Shown here: one piece after another, positions 31,701 through 44,255 of the stretch
Layout of the letters: each line of letters starts with the position of its first letter
Position numbering within the stretch: position 1 is the stretch's first letter
Program-made: the position numbers and the translations under genes
From: Hepsetus odoe
Taxonomy: Eukaryota > Chordata > Actinopteri > Characiformes > Hepsetidae
Reading direction: 5' to 3'
Assembly: GCA_017165825.1 (NCBI GenBank)
Contig: CM029372.1
Span: 28,241,074-28,305,073 of the forward strand
DNA length: 64,000 bases
Notes under the pieces: generated by a model
Told to the model about the DNA's origin: nothing
What the model saw: only the letters and a program-made list of their open reading frames with translations
Databases searched by the model: none

Positions 31701-34700
31701 ATCGTGAGGTTGTGGGTTCGAATCCTAGACCAGTAGGTTGCCGTTACTGATCACTGGGCACCTTCAATAGCTGCCCCCAGCTTGTCACTTTCAATTTCTA
31801 AAGGGATGGTGATGACTGAAAAATAAGTCTGAACTAATTATATAAACATTCTAATAATAAACAAATATACTTAACATTTATAAAAGTATATAGTAAAAAA
31901 AAAACGTATAAAAAATGTTGCAAAGGTATGTGAACCAGAGCTTTACAAGTCTTGATATTAAACTTGGACACTTCCATTTCTGTGTTGGAACAGTGGTTCA
32001 ATCCCTGAATGAAGGTTATATTTTTATTCAGATCTTCATTCTCTCTGAATGTTAATTTTACTCGGTTTCTCTCTCCAGGTAAAGGAGATGTTTACGTGTT
32101 TGTGAAGAAATCAGTAAATGATTCAGACAAGCAGACCCTGACCTGCCTCGCCACAGGCTTCTACCCCAAAGATGTGGAGATGAGTGTGAGGAAGGTCACC
32201 ACTTCACTACCTGAACATCTACTGACATCCTCAGGAGTCCGACCCGATGATGATGGAACCTTCCAGCTGAGGAAGAGTGTGGAGAACCAGATAAACGATG
32301 ATTCAGAATACGACTGTCATGTTTCTCACAGCTCACTCAGAGAACCGGTCATTATAAAATGGGGTAAATATGTCGTCTGTCTGTCTGTTGGCATTTATTA
32401 ATGTCTGTTCATCATTCCAGTTTTCAGGGTTTGTTCTTGTGAAGAGAGACGTTGTTTGATAAGTGCAGTCAAAAAAGAGGATGCAGGACCGTTCTTGGGC
32501 TTGTAAGCAAGAGTTACAGATTTTAACCTGATATGAGCAGCAACAGGGAGGCAGTGCAGGTCCTGTAATAGAGGTGGAGTTTAAGAGATCTTGGGATGGT
32601 TGAAGACGAGTCTCTCAGCAGCATCTGAATCAACTGCAGTGCTCTTCAGACAGATCCACGAAATTAGAGATGAAGTTATATATATCTAGGCAGCGGTGAC
32701 CTAGTGTTTAGGGACGAGGCCCCCAGATTGGAAGATTGCGGGTTCGATTCCCTCACCAGTGAGTTGCCCTAAGTTACCCTTGAGCAAGCTACTGTCCCTA
32801 TGACTGCTCCCTGGGCACTTCCAATAGCTGCCTCCTGCTGCACGCATGTTCAAAGAGCATGTTTAAGAGGTCGAGTTTTGTTGTGTTGTGCTGTGCTGCG
32901 TTTCACAATGACAAGAATAGTCACTTTCACTTCACTTTTAGATCTTATTTCTGATTCTGATGCTGTTTTTAACTCAGACTCTGTGAGAAAGTGAACACAA
33001 AGTCTTTAATTAGTCAAAATATAAAAATAGAATTCCAGTCATGTGTTTGGAGCAAAAATCTCTTAATTCATGCCTGTTTTAAATCTCTGAACTGATTTTA
33101 ACTTTTGTCTCTTGATTTTGTCTTTACATTCATGAGCTGTGCATCATCACGCAGCTACAGGTTTATAAACTGAGCTTTCAAGAATGGACTCATTCTTCAT
33201 TAAGAGGCTCTTTTCGAAGCTTCAGTGGTATTTTTATGAGGTGATGAAGTGACCTGAGTGGAGTAATTTCATACTGATGCATGTTAAAATATGAGGCTAT
33301 AATTTATTTTCAGAAAAATACATAATTCATTTGTCCGTATAATTCAGCCAAAGATCACTTTAAATTGTTAAAGTGAAATTTACATGAAGAAACCATTTTG
33401 TCTGCAGATGGAAAATGCAGCCATTGCCGAAAATGGACTGCAGGAGCGACTGCAGGAGTCGTGGTCAGTCTGGTACTGCTGGTTTTGGTTCTGGTCATCT
33501 TTGTCCGGATAAAGAAAAGGATTACCGGTGAGTATTAGACTATGTTGATGTAGAATTTGTTTTAGAAGCAGTGAACACAAAGTTTTGATCATGTTTAACC
33601 ATGTACAGTCTCTCCAGTGTTTCCTAAAGGAAGAGTGTTGATGTTTCCAGGTTTTTTTTGCTCACTCTTTTCACTCATCTGCCTGTGACTTTTATTTTGA
33701 AGTATATTCACCTTTGTGGAGGTAATATTTTTATTGATGGTGCACATTCAGAATAGAAACCAGTGAAATGTTTCTTACTTGTAGGTGTAAACTATCACTC
33801 TTGTAGAAGACACTAACTACTTTATCCCTTTGGGTTCTAGTGGTTATTAGTTGGTCTTCAAACTATTTTCCATACTTTTCTAAACATGTATGACCTTTAC
33901 AAACAATAATACATTTGTAATTATGTTTATTTAAAATCATTTTATCTCCTGTTCAAGGAGAAAAAAGGAGGAAGTGAAAGTGACTAATTGTCATTATAAA
34001 ACACTGCACAGCACACAGTGTGACACAATTAAGTGATTCCTCTGCACTTCACCCACACACTTATGTGCAGCAGGGGTAGCTATTGAAAGTGCCTGGGGAG
34101 CAGTGATTGGGACGGTACCTTCCTCAAGGGTCATCCTCACCTCAGGACAACCTACTGGTCAATTCAAACCTATGACCTTCTGATCCTGGGACCTTGTCCC
34201 TAAACAGTAGGCCACCGCCGTCCCAAGAAGCAGTTGAGTCATGGCTGTAGTGCTAGCCTTTTAGCATGTTAGCTCTCAGGACAGAGGGGACAGAGTGCTG
34301 CTCTCCTGTGGGCTGAACCTGCACCTGAAAGGTGGGGCAGAGTGAAGGATCTAAAGGTGAAGAAAGTCTGTTGGAATTCAGGAAAAGTCAACTACTCCTT
34401 CCTGGCAGCTCCATCAACATCCTTCTCCTGATATATTGCTCATCTCTCTGGACATGTCCAAACCAACACAGTCTCGCTTCTCTAACTTTGTCTCCAAATC
34501 ATTCCAACTTGAGTTGTCCCTCTAAAATACTCGTTTCAAGCCCTATCCATAATCGTCCGTCCCGACGCAAATCTCAGCATCTTTAACTCATCCAGCTGCA
34601 CTTCCTGTCTTTTCATCAGTGCCACAGTTTCCAACCTGTATAGCATAGCTGATCTCTCTACCATCTTGTAGAACTTTCCTTTCACTCTTGCTGGTACCCA

Positions 34701-35276
34701 TCTGTCACAGAACACTCCTGTCACTCTTCACCCATTGCAACCTGCCTGCACTTGATCAAAGATAAGTTGCAGATGACCAGAAGAAATGTAGACGAATGAT
34801 CCGGTGTGGTGACCCTTAAACGGGAGCAGCTGAAGAAGGTCTAACAGGATCTGCAACATGCTGTGAATATAAATTAGCTGGTCTGTCTCAGCTGCTCCAG
34901 GACCTGCTCTGTTGGTCTTCTGTGATCATACCAGCTGTGTGGACAGAAACTGAACACCAGTGTCCACTGGGTGGACCTTAAAGTGGCTGAACCTTCTCAG
35001 AGGAAGAGCTGTCTGGATACTTTTGGACATGTACTATCATTTTAGAGTGATTGGATAAGAAAGGAAAAATGCAGGCCGTGTAATTTGGAGCCTAACATGA
35101 GCAGCATGTCTCTCAGTTTCTAATCTTTGAATCATGTACTTTTTAAAAATTCACAAAACACAAACAAAAATGATCTTCTCTCCGGAGACATCTGAACTTT
35201 CCTCTCTGTGTTTTCTTTTGCAGGAAATGCTGGTTTTCTGTTGACACTTCTGGAACGGCCTTCAGTAATCCTTTGA
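28754..35276 (+). CDS. Non-classical MHC class I heavy chain, gene A (complete)
   Basis: Six exons join in phase 1: 28754-28820 (signal peptide), 30096-30347 (alpha-1), 31139-31408 (alpha-2), 32079-32363 (alpha-3, Ig C1), 33408-33527 (connecting peptide and membrane helix), 35224-35276 (tail and TGA). The total is 348 residues, the usual class I size. All introns are GT-AG. Alpha-2 keeps its disulfide cysteines (RQGCEVEE, DDCVEWL) and an NWTS glycosylation site. Alpha-3 has LTCLATGFYPKD and YDCHVSHSS. The membrane helix is GVVVSLVLLVLVLVIFV, followed by RIKKR. Of the classical peptide-anchoring TxxKW in alpha-2, only Trp remains (EMVDEW), so a non-classical role is likely. Alpha-1 is five codons shorter than in gene B. 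Lineage resembles L, not certain. It would pair with beta-2-microglobulin at the cell surface. Confidence 0.93.
29247..29395 (-). repeat. Degraded SINE in gene A intron 1
   Basis: A faint minus-strand copy of the CACTTTCACTT-tail SINE, with GTGAATATTCTTGTCTTTGTG and GGGGACGGTACC blocks. Gene B has a better copy at 62783-62970 in the matching intron. Confidence 0.5.
29575..29900 (-). mobile_element. RTE-type LINE 3' fragment in gene A intron 1
   Basis: On the minus strand this reads as the C-terminal end and 3' tail of an RTE-like LINE (GGTTTGGACATGTCC and ATCAGCCGAAAGAAG). The matching but longer copy in gene B's intron is at about 63000-63830. A therefore carries a truncated version of an insertion that predates the duplication. 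Confidence 0.6.
30524..30778 (-). repeat. SINE in gene A intron 2
   Basis: A full CACTTTCACTT-tail SINE in antisense. Gene B's intron 2 (61903-62348) lacks it, so it inserted after the duplication. Confidence 0.85.
31661..31795 (+). repeat. SINE in gene A intron 3
   Basis: Head GGCAACGGTGGTCTAGTGGTT with GGGTTCGAATCC; the body is shortened. The counterpart in gene B is at 61266-61400, so it predates the duplication. Confidence 0.75.
32690..32937 (+). repeat. SINE in gene A intron 4
   Basis: A full-length sense copy with GGGTTCGATTCCC and the tail ATGACAAGAATAGTCACTTTC. It is absent from the short intron 4 of gene B (60434-60716 is exon; intron 60141-60432). Confidence 0.8.
33973..34226 (-). 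repeat. SINE in gene A intron 5
   Basis: An antisense CACTTTCACTT-tail SINE. The counterpart in gene B is at 59413-59575. Confidence 0.8.
34370..34860 (-). mobile_element. RTE-type LINE fragment in gene A intron 5
   Basis: The minus strand encodes the tail of an RTE-like reverse transcriptase (WVPARVKGKFYKMVER, QLDELKMLRFASG). The last bases (about 34786-34860) read as the LINE 3' end on the plus strand, which suggests internal rearrangement. Part of it matches 59030-59150 in gene B. Confidence 0.6.
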
Positions 35277-36377
35277 TCTTCTACCTCTACATTGTGATTT
35301 ACCAAACACAGACATTGTTTCATTATCTACCAGTCTAATCTACTTACCAGGTTTACATACGCCTGCAGAACTTTTTAATTGGGAGTATTTAATAGTCTGG
35401 ATAAATGGTGAGGTTGATGTTAGGAAGGTAATCTGGCATTAAAGGTTCTGTCAAATCAGTAGAAATACACAAATAGTCAGTCCCTCCTCGACTGGGTCTG
35501 GATTGGACGACACCAAATAAAAGAATTACTGTAGGTTTTCTGGTCAGGTGACCAATTAGAGATTGTGAGTCCAATCTCAGTGTTCCTGTTGCAGCATTAC
35601 TGTTTTCCATTAATTAATGTTTACAGAAAAGCACAAGCAGCTCCTAAAATGAGTGTTTACAAAAACACCAGAATTATTAACAGATGGATCAGGATTGTAT
35701 TACTGTAGCGTTACCACAAGTATTTTGGGAAAATCATGTATTGTCATCAAAAGGCAGCTTTAGAGAATCCGATCTGAACGTCTGTATTTTTTTAATGCAT
35801 TTTTTTATACTCTGTGTGGTGTGGACATGTCCCCGTGTCTCTGTGTGTTTCTTCTGGGAGCTCCAATTTCCTCCCACCGTCCAAAGACCTGCACATCAGG
35901 CAGACTGGAGATGATAAATTGCCCGAATGTGTTTGTGTATCTGCCCTGTGATGGACTGGCGACCTGTCCAGGGTGTCTCCTTTTCTTTTGCCTTGTGAGA
36001 GCTGGGACAGACTCCAGCATCTAATTAGGTGAAGCAGCTCAGAAAATGAGCGAGTGTTTTTATTGTATCAGGAATTAATCTGTCCTTAGTTTTGTATCTG
36101 CTGATCTTATTCATTGTAGTGTGACTCCATGTTTGGTGGATTTCGCCGTGATCTTGTTGAAAAAGTCAAAGGAGTTGCTTCTGTTTTTTCTGCAAAATTG
36201 CTCAAAGCTGGTTTTGTGTTTCCTGCATTTTTTGTGGAGGAATCTTTTGGGGGATTGTTTTACCGTTTTTTTCATTTGAACTCATTTTAATGGAATTGTT
36301 CTAAGTGAGAAATTTAGATTTCTAAGTTCTGAGCAATGTTGCTCTGTTTGGGTGAAACATCTCAGCTGCTCCTTGCT

Positions 36378-36522
36378 GCACAGTGGTTTGGGACCAGGCC
36401 CCAGGATTGGAAACTTGCAGGCTGCCTACTTTGTGTGTAGGGGGGTTAAATGCAGAGGCTACATTGTGTTGTGGTTCACTGTGTGTTGTGTGTGTCACAA
36501 TGACAAGTTAGTCACTTTCACT
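36378..36522 (+). repeat. SINE fragment downstream of gene A
   Basis: A head-truncated CACTTTCACTT-tail copy (GGTTAAATGCAGAGG, TGACAAGTTAGTCACTTTC). The counterpart in the right arm is 57712-57850. Confidence 0.7.
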
Positions 36523-36564
36523 TCACCATTTCCACACAACATGTCCAGAGTGACTTCATGTCGC

Positions 36565-36712
36565 TAATTACAGGAACAGTCCTCCTGGAGCAGCTTGGGA
36601 TTAAGGGTTTTTTGTTCAGGAACCCAATGGTGGTTGTGCCAGAGGTGGGATTCAAACCTGCAACCTCCTGGTCTGTGAGTGAGTATCCTACCACTAGACC
36701 ACCGGCACCGTC
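36565..36712 (-). repeat. Third SINE type (GGATACTCACTCA head, TCCAGGAGGACTG body)
   Basis: On the minus strand the tRNA-like head GGTGGTCTAGTGGTAGGATA and B box GGTTTGAATCCC lead into a body ending CTGTAATTAG. The counterpart is 57528-57700. Other copies at 44080, 49254, 50642 and 56090 end in GTCTGCTAAATGC-type tails. Confidence 0.75.
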
Positions 36713-38153
36713 TAGAGTACAGTCTCAGTGTTCCTGTGGCAACACTACTGTTTTACATTCTTTACAAAAAGGACAAGCAGCTCAGAAAATTAGTTACTAC
36801 AAAAATACCAGAATTATTACCGGAATGGATCAGGATTGTATTACTGTAGTGTTTACATCACAACTACTGTGTTTAATTCAAGTATTGTCTCCAGGCAGCT
36901 TTAGATCTGAGCTCTGAGAACCTGTATTTTTTTTATATATTGTGTTTTTCTAATGTAAGTAGCTGGTTTTGTGTTTCCTGCATTTTTACCTGCTTTGTGG
37001 AAAATGTTTTTATATTTTTTTTATTGATTATTTCACTTGAACCTTGATGTTACTTTTTAACCCATTTTAATGGAATTGTACTAATGGAGAAAGTTACATT
37101 TCTAAGTTCTTAGCAATGCTGCTCTGTTCTGGTGAAACATCTCAGCATCTCTTGTGTGTGTAAACGTGAATTCTATGCCTTTACAGCTGGTGTTTATACT
37201 CTGTGGGGTGTTTGGAGAAAAAAGATCACTAAATGTTCTGAACTGCTGTAAATCCTCATTATTGAACAGAAATGTGTGAAGGAGGTCGAATTTCCACTAC
37301 AAGTGACACACAGAGGAGAGAGGACGACTGATTGGATTTACTTTGTTTACGTTTCCATTTGTTTCTTCTGCTGGTGTGTAGTGATGTAGGGCTCTAAAGG
37401 GTGTTAATGTACCTTACGTCTAGAACTCCTGTTAGTTTCTAAAGATCTTGATCAGGTGTCACCTCCACCTGTGAACCTGCGCTGCAGTCTGCAGGCCCAG
37501 AGGATCTACATTTCCCTGTTCCAGGAAAATAAACTGAAACTGAAAATGATGCTGCAAATGCTGCTTGTAGAGCCTGATTTAAAGATCTCTTTCAACTGCT
37601 GCATTGATTGCTTTTATATAAACTGTTACTGAAAACTGTAGACTCCAGAGTGTTTTGTTTGTTTATTGGGGGTTTTTTTTGTTCATTTTTGGTAAATCGC
37701 TGTATAACTGTGAACTGGGTGTGAGGCAGTGAATCCTCCCTGCTGGCTTGCGGCTGGAAATCTAAACGTGCTTGAGAACATTTCTGTTAAAAGTGAACGA
37801 AAAGTGCAAGTTCATGTTTAGATTTTAAAATTAAAATAAATTTCATGAACTTCCTGGATTGTGAGTCATTGGTGTCATAAAGTTCCAGTTTGTATCTCCG
37901 TTCAAAAACGCCTCAGCCATGACCTCTTGCCCCAAAGACATGTTTCCTACCACTAGAAGCAGCAAGTCTTTCTGCAACGAAAGAGTAAAAATGCATTGAA
38001 AAGTAGCTGCTGGGCTAAAAACGAGTAAAACTAAAGCTGTTCTCATGGGTTTGGAGAAGTGATCCTTTAACAGCATTTAAAAGATTTCTGATAAGATTCT
38101 TTCAGTTTTAAATAATGTACCATATTCCATCACTAACATCAACAAGTACACAT

Positions 38154-41100
38154 GAATCACTTCATCCATCCATCCATCCATCCATTTTCTTCCGCTTATC
38201 CGAGGTTGGGTCGCGGGGGCAGCAGCTCCAGCAGGCCCAGACTTCCCTCTCTCCGGCCACTTCTTCCAGCTCCTCCGGGCGGATCCCAAGGCGTTCCCAG
38301 GCCAGCCGAGAGACATAGTCTCTCCAGCGTGTCCTGGGACTTCCCCGGGGTCTCTTTCCGGTGGAAATCCTAATCAGATGCCCGAGCCACCTCATCTGAC
38401 TCCTCTCGATGCGGAGGAGCAGCGGCTCTACTTTGAGCCCCTCCCGGATGGCTGAGCTTCTCACCCTATCTCTAAGGGAGAGTCCAGACACCCTGCGGAG
38501 GAAACTCATTTCGGCCACTTGTATTCGCGATCTCGTTCTTTCGGTCACTACCCACAGCTCGGGACCATAGGTGAGGGTGGGAACGTAGATCGACTGGTAA
38601 ATTGAGAGCTTTGCCTTCTGGCTCAGCTCCTTCTTCACCATGACGGACCGATGCAGAGCCCGCATGACTGTAGAAGCTGCAGAAGCCGCCTGTCGATCTC
38701 CCGCTCCATCTTACCCTCACTCGTGAACAAGATCCCAAGATACTTAAACTCCTCCACTTGGGGCAAGGTCTCACTCCCAATTCTGAGAGGGCATTCCACC
38801 CTTTTCCGACTGAGGACCATGGCCTCAGATTTAGAGGTGCTGATTCTCATCCCAGCCGCTTCACACTCAGCTGCGAACCGATCCAGAGAGTGCTGAAGGT
38901 CACGGCATGATGAGGCCAACAGGACAACGTCATCTGCAAAAAGCAGAGACCCAATCCTGAGCCCACCAAACCGGACCCCCTCAACGCCCTGGCTGCGCCT
39001 AGAAATCCTGTCCATAAAAGTTATGAACAGGATTGGTGACAAAGGGCAGCCCTGGCGGAGTCCAACCCTCACCGGGAACAGGTCTGACTTACTGCCAGCA
39101 ATGCGGACCAAGCTCTGACACCGGTTGTACAGGGACTGGACAGCCCTTAACAGGGAATCCGATACCCCATACTCCCGGAGTACCCCCCACAGGAGCCCCC
39201 GAGGGACACGGTTGAATGCCTTCTCCAAGTCCACAAAGCACATGTAAACTGGTTGGGCAAACTCCCATGCACCCTCCAGGACCCTGCTAAGGGTGTAGAG
39301 CTGGTCCACTGTTCCGCGACCTGGACGAAAACCACATTGCTCCTCCTGGATCTGAGGTTCGACTATCCGATGGATCCTCCTTTCCAGGACCCCTGAATAG
39401 ACTTTCCCCGGGAGGCTGAGAAGTGTGATCCCTCGATAATTGGAACACACCCTCCGGTCCCCTTTCTTAAAGAGGGGGACCACCACCCCGGTTTGCCAAT
39501 CCAGAGGCACCGTCCCCGATGTCCATGCGATGTTGCAGAGGCGTGTCAGCCATGACAGTCCCACAACATCCAGAGCCTTGAGGAACTCTGGGCGGATCTC
39601 ATCCACTCCCGGAGCCCTGCCACCAAGGAGCTTTTTGACCACCTTGGCAACCTCGACCCCAGAGATGGAAGAGTCCACCTCGATGTCCCCAGGCTCTGCT
39701 TCCTCCTCGGAAGGCATGTTGGTGGAATTAAGGAGGTCTTCGAAGTACTCCCCCCACCGACCCACAACGTCCCGAGTCGAGGTCAGCAGCGCACCATCCC
39801 CACTATACACTGTGTTAACCGTGCACTGCTTTCCCCTCCTGAGACGCCGGATGGTGGACCAGAATTTCCTCAAAGCCGTCTGGAAGTCCTTCTCCATGGC
39901 CTCTCCAAACTCCTCCCATGCCCGAGTTTTTGCCTAAGCAACCACCAGAGCCGCATTCCGCTTGGCCTGTCGGTACCTATCAGCTGCCTCCGGAGCCCCA
40001 CTGGCCAAAAAGGCCCGGTAGGACTCCTTCTTCAGCTTGATGGCATCCCTCACCGCTGGTGTCCACCAACGGGTTCTAGGGTTGCCACCGCGACAGGCAC
40101 CGACCACCTCCCGGCCACAGCTCCGGTCAGCCGCCTTGACAATGGAGGCGCGGAACAAGGTCCATTCAGACTCAATGTCCCCCACCTCCCCCAGGACGTG
40201 GTTAAAGCTTTGACGGAGGTGGGAGTTGAAGCTTGTCCTGACAGGGGACTCTGCCAGACGTTCCCAGCAGACCCTCACGATGCGTTTGGGCCTACCAGGT
40301 CTGACCGGCATCCTCCCCCACCAACGAAGCCAACTCACCACCAGGTGATGGTCAGTTGACAGCTCCGCCCCTCTCTTTACCCGAGTGTCCAAGACACGGG
40401 GCCGCAAGTCCGATGACACGACCACAAAGTCGATCATTGAACTGCGGCCTAGGGTGTCCTGGTGCCAGGTGCACATGTGGACATCCTTATGCCTGAACAT
40501 GGTGTTCGTTATGGACAATCCGTGACGAGCACAAAAGTCCAATAACAAAACACCGCTCTGGTTCAGATAGGGGGGGCCATTCCTCCCAATTACGCCCTTC
40601 CAGGTGTCACTGTCATTACCCACGTGAGCATTGAAGTCCCCCAGCAGAACGATGGAGTCACCAGGAGGGACGCTCTCTAGCGCCCCCTCCAGAGACCCCA
40701 GAAAGGGTGGGTAGTCCAGAATGCTGTTTGGCGCATAAGCGCAGACAACACTAAGGACCCGTCCCCCGACCCGAAGGCGGAGGGCCGCCACCCTCTCATC
40801 TACCGGGGTAAACCCCAATGTACTGGCCCCAAGCCGTGGGGCAATAAGTATGCCCACACCTGCTCGGCGCCTCTCACCGGTGGCAACTCCAGAGTGGAAA
40901 AGAGTCCAGCCCCTCTCAAGGAGACTGGTTCCAGAGTCCAAGCTGTGTGTCGAGGTGAGTCCAACTATATCTAGCTGGAACTGCTCAACCTCGCGCACTA
41001 GCTCAGGCTCCTTCCCCACCAGAGAGGTGACGTTCCACGTCCCTAGAGCCAGCTTCTGCAGCTGAGGATCGGACCGCCAAGGCCCCCGTTTTCGGCCACC

Positions 41101-41499
41101 GCCCAGCTCACAACGCACCCGACCTCTTTGGCCCCTCCCACAGGTGGTGAGCCCATGGGAAGGGGGACCCACGTTGCCTCTTCGGGCTAAGCCCGGCCGG
41201 GCCCCATGGGTGAAGGCCCGACCACCAGGCGCTCGCCAGCGGGCCCCACCTCCAGGCCTGGCTCCAGAGGGAGGCCCCGGTGACCCACGTCCGGGCGAGG
41301 GAGAACGTCTTCCAAAGTTTTTATACATCATCAGAGGTCCTCTGAACCGCTCTTTGTCTCTTCCCTCACCTAGGACCTGTTTGCCTTGGGTGCCCCTACC
41401 AGGGGCATAAAGCCCAAGGACAACATAGCTCCCCGGATCATTGGGACACGCAAACCCCTCCACCACGATAAGGTGGCGGTTCAAGGAGGGGAATCACTT
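38154..41499 (-). mobile_element. Rex3-like RTE LINE with 12-bp target duplication
   Basis: This is a near full-length non-LTR element on the minus strand. The target duplication GAATCACTTCAT flanks it (38154-38165 and about 41488-41499). The 3' end is a (GGAT)n tail at 38166-38190 after AAGCGGAAGAAAATGG. The 5' end begins near CCTCCTTGAACCGCCACC. It is absent from the matching place in the right arm (55880-55920), which shows the intact target sequence. It therefore inserted after the inverted duplication. Confidence 0.92.
38201..41484 (-). pseudogene. Rex3-like endonuclease/reverse transcriptase ORF, one stop and one frameshift
   Basis: The reading frame runs from about 41484 (TTG context, no early ATG). 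It has an arginine/glycine-rich N-terminal part, then AP endonuclease (GTWNVTSL, GDFNAHVG, STDHH) and RT (NYRGITLL, FRPGRGT, VGLRQGCPLSP, FADD at 38929-38940). An in-frame TAG at 39936-39934 splits it. Near 38700-38680 a small indel after EIDRR shifts the frame, and the end (ASAASTVMRAL to the KKMDGW tail) continues in another frame. Only two lesions in about 3.2 kb suggest a fairly young but dead copy. Confidence 0.87.
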
Positions 41500-42999
41500 C
41501 ATGGCAAAACACAAAAATAATTTATTTTGGTTTGTCTTTGGACTGTTTAATTCAATTAAGGAAATTGTATAAAGGTACGGTGATGGAAGTGTGGGAAAGA
41601 CTGTGTTATTTAGGGGGGAGCACAAAGCAAACAAGAGATCTGCTCAGAAAAATCAGCCTTTTATAGAAATCTCAATAAAATAAAATCAATTTAAACCCAA
41701 ACTAAAAACCTAAAACATACTAGTCTGCCCCACTGACATCAGCAAACATTTGAGAGAAGTGAATGGATTAAACGTTTTTTTTTTATTAAAGTAATTTTTC
41801 AAGTTCAAATACTTTATTAATTTTAATCCATACTTTTATCCTAAAATTGTAATACAAAAAAACTTGGAAAAAATGAGAACTGATCTAGATAGGACAATAA
41901 TGATGGTAGTTTCACCTGGTCCTCCCTGCAGCACTGCATTCTGGGCTGAAAGTGTCAGACAAGATAAGGAGACATCATCCCAGACAGTCAGGTTTCACCG
42001 CTTTCACTTCACTCCAGACTGCTGGTCTGAGAAGATCTGTGTGGGAGTGACACTCTTCAGACCCCTTGCAAGCAAACACCTTTCAGGCTGCAGTGAATAC
42101 GGCACACAAAACCCAAACTCCAGCGTTAAGGGAAGAGGCTCCAGGATCGGAGGCTCATGGGTTCAAATCCTGGACCACTAGGTTACTATGTAGGTTTCTT
42201 TGATCAAGGTTATATTTCTGCAGCAACCACTTCCTTATCCATCTTAACTGTGCCCCCTAGCACAATGGAAGCTCAACAAAGACATGATTTGAAGGTTTTG
42301 TGGAAGAACGTTAACAACCTAGAGCCCTGTTGGTAACCCAAGTCTTCTTAATCATTGAAGTTTTAACTTGAGGTTCTTTTTCTGGCTGATGAAATTCAAA
42401 GTGTTCATTTGTTTGAAAAGCAAAAAGAAATTCTTTGCAAATGTTCAGTGTTTTCATAAAATTCATAAAATTAAAGCTGCATGTTTACCTTTTCTAGTGA
42501 AAGTTTGTGGCTTTTTTGTTTGTTTGTTTTACCATTTGTCATTTTATTTTAACACTGATGCCACTTTTTTTTTTTTTTACCAAATTTGCACATTTTAGCC
42601 AAAGGTTTTAAGTTTAAAAGTTTTAAGCAATGTTAATATGTTTCTGTGAATCATCTCAGCAGGGCAACATTTATAAGTAAGCGAGGGACAATCCAAGTCA
42701 CAAGGTTTAGCTCCTAAATGATCACTGAAATAGCTCCATCTGAACGGGGAATTTTTTAAATCATACATTGGTTGATTTACTTCATATACATTTCCATTTT
42801 TTATAATTCCAGTTCCACATAAAGACTGAGTCAGAATCACAAAAGTTTATTGATCGCAAAGGAAGTTGGTTATGTTGTTACTGCACAGATAGACAGAGGC
42901 ACACGTAGACATGAAAAATATAAAAAAATACAACGAAAAAATATTAAAGGAAGATAAAATGAATATGATAAACTACTGTACTGAATATTCAATTAAATT
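41500..42999. other. Left-arm flank, no gene seen
   Basis: It matches the right arm at 52750-54480 and 55550-55900 in reverse. It holds a minus-strand conserved patch (41905-41955) bounded by CACTTTCAG and CCAG|GTGA, which mirrors splice-like signals at 55575-55615. It also holds a SINE head remnant (about 42130-42185). Confidence 0.5.
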
Positions 43000-43690
43000 A
43001 AATTCAATTTATTCTTGTATAGCGCCTTTCACAACAGAGTTGCCCCAAGGCACTTTACATAGATGGTAGACAGGTTATAGTACTAGAAGTTAAAGCCAGA
43101 CGACTACGGAGGAGAGGAACCAAAAACTCCACTGTGTGGAGAAAAAAAACCTCTGAGGGTCCAAGATCGACTGGCTACCCAACCCCCTTGGGTACACTAG
43201 CAGTACAAAGTTAGTTCGGGTTTAACTCCAGGATCAGCACAGAGTCCTAAGCTGCTTCCCAGGCTCAGTAAGGAGAGCGCGGCCCCAGTACAGGTGAGCC
43301 GCCAGGGTCCCTTGGCGCATCAGATGCACCGCACAAACCAGATGGTAGCTCGGCATTGGACTCAGGTGATGACCACAGCGGGCCCCCCCGGACATGTGGG
43401 GAGAGAAATGGAATGAGAGGGTCAGTAATGAGCAGGATCCAGTAGTGACAGACACAGAAATGAAACAATACAGTTCGATGGCATGTACAGCAGCACCAGC
43501 GACATTAGTAGTGGTGCACTATGGTGATTGGTGCGGGTAAGATAAACTAAAGAAGTAAGTCTTCAGCCGTGATTTAAAGACTGAGAATGATTCGGCATCC
43601 CGTACAGAAGCAGGCAAGCCGTTCCACAATCTAGGGGCCCTGTAACTGACCACCACCCCCTTTACTGCCCACTAACTATTTAAAGATGTC
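43000..43690 (-). mobile_element. L2-type LINE 3' fragment
   Basis: The minus strand encodes RLWNGLPASVRDAES and SVFKSRLKT, an L2-type C-terminal motif. A 3' UTR ends at TATAGCGCC (43018-43026) and an ATTCAATTAAATT tail. It is absent from the right arm. Confidence 0.75.
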
Positions 43691-44079
43691 AAACACCTTT
43701 TTTTCCCCCTTAAACAAAAAGCCTGATTTGTGGTCCAAAGGCTCAGAATTGATAGAATCTGAATCAGACTCAACTGCTCTAATCTATTTTAATTTTTTGA
43801 CTAAAACTTAATGATCCCACACAGACAATGATCATTGAATTCTTTCAGGTAATTGGTGTCTCTACTTTGTCTTTTAACAAAGAAAATTATTTTATCTGTA
43901 TTCTTTGACTTTCCTTTTGGTGAATGTACTTTTCTTTTAGAACTAATTTTACTTTCAATCTTTAATTTTTTTTCAATCCAAATTTGTTAACTTAATTTGA
44001 AGGATTGTGTTCTGAATTATACGTCAATGTAACATATTGATATCAGATAAAGTATTAAAAAACTATATCCCAGGTGGTG

Positions 44080-44255
44080 GTGGTCTAGTGGTAGGATACT
44101 CACCTATGGACTAAATGGTTGTAGGTTCAAATCCCACCTTTGGCACTAACACCATTGAGTTCCTGAGCTGAACCCTGAACCCTGAGCTGCTCCAGGGGGA
44201 CTGTTCCTGCAATAAGCAACTGGACGTCACTCTGGATAAGAGTGTCTGATAAATG
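44080..44255 (+). repeat. Third-type SINE at the inner end of the left arm
   Basis: Head GGTGGTCTAGTGGTAGGATA, B box GGTTCAAATCCC, and tail TCTGGATAAGAGTGTCTGAT. Its remnant in the right arm is 52240-52320. Confidence 0.8.

Larger units (their letters stand above)
35277..38153 (+). other. 3' untranslated/flanking region of gene A, with repeats
   Basis: I see no further coding exon. The block is conserved in inverted form downstream of gene B. It contains a dispersed fish repeat (about 35830-36050, with CTGGCGACCTGTCCAGGGTG), SINE pieces and candidate AATAAA signals near 37530 and 37828. Which polyadenylation site is used cannot be read here. Confidence 0.6.

Noticed and set aside
35132..35323. 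Minus-strand ORF over the last exon of gene A
   Set aside because: Antisense to the spliced MHC tail exon; no independent support.
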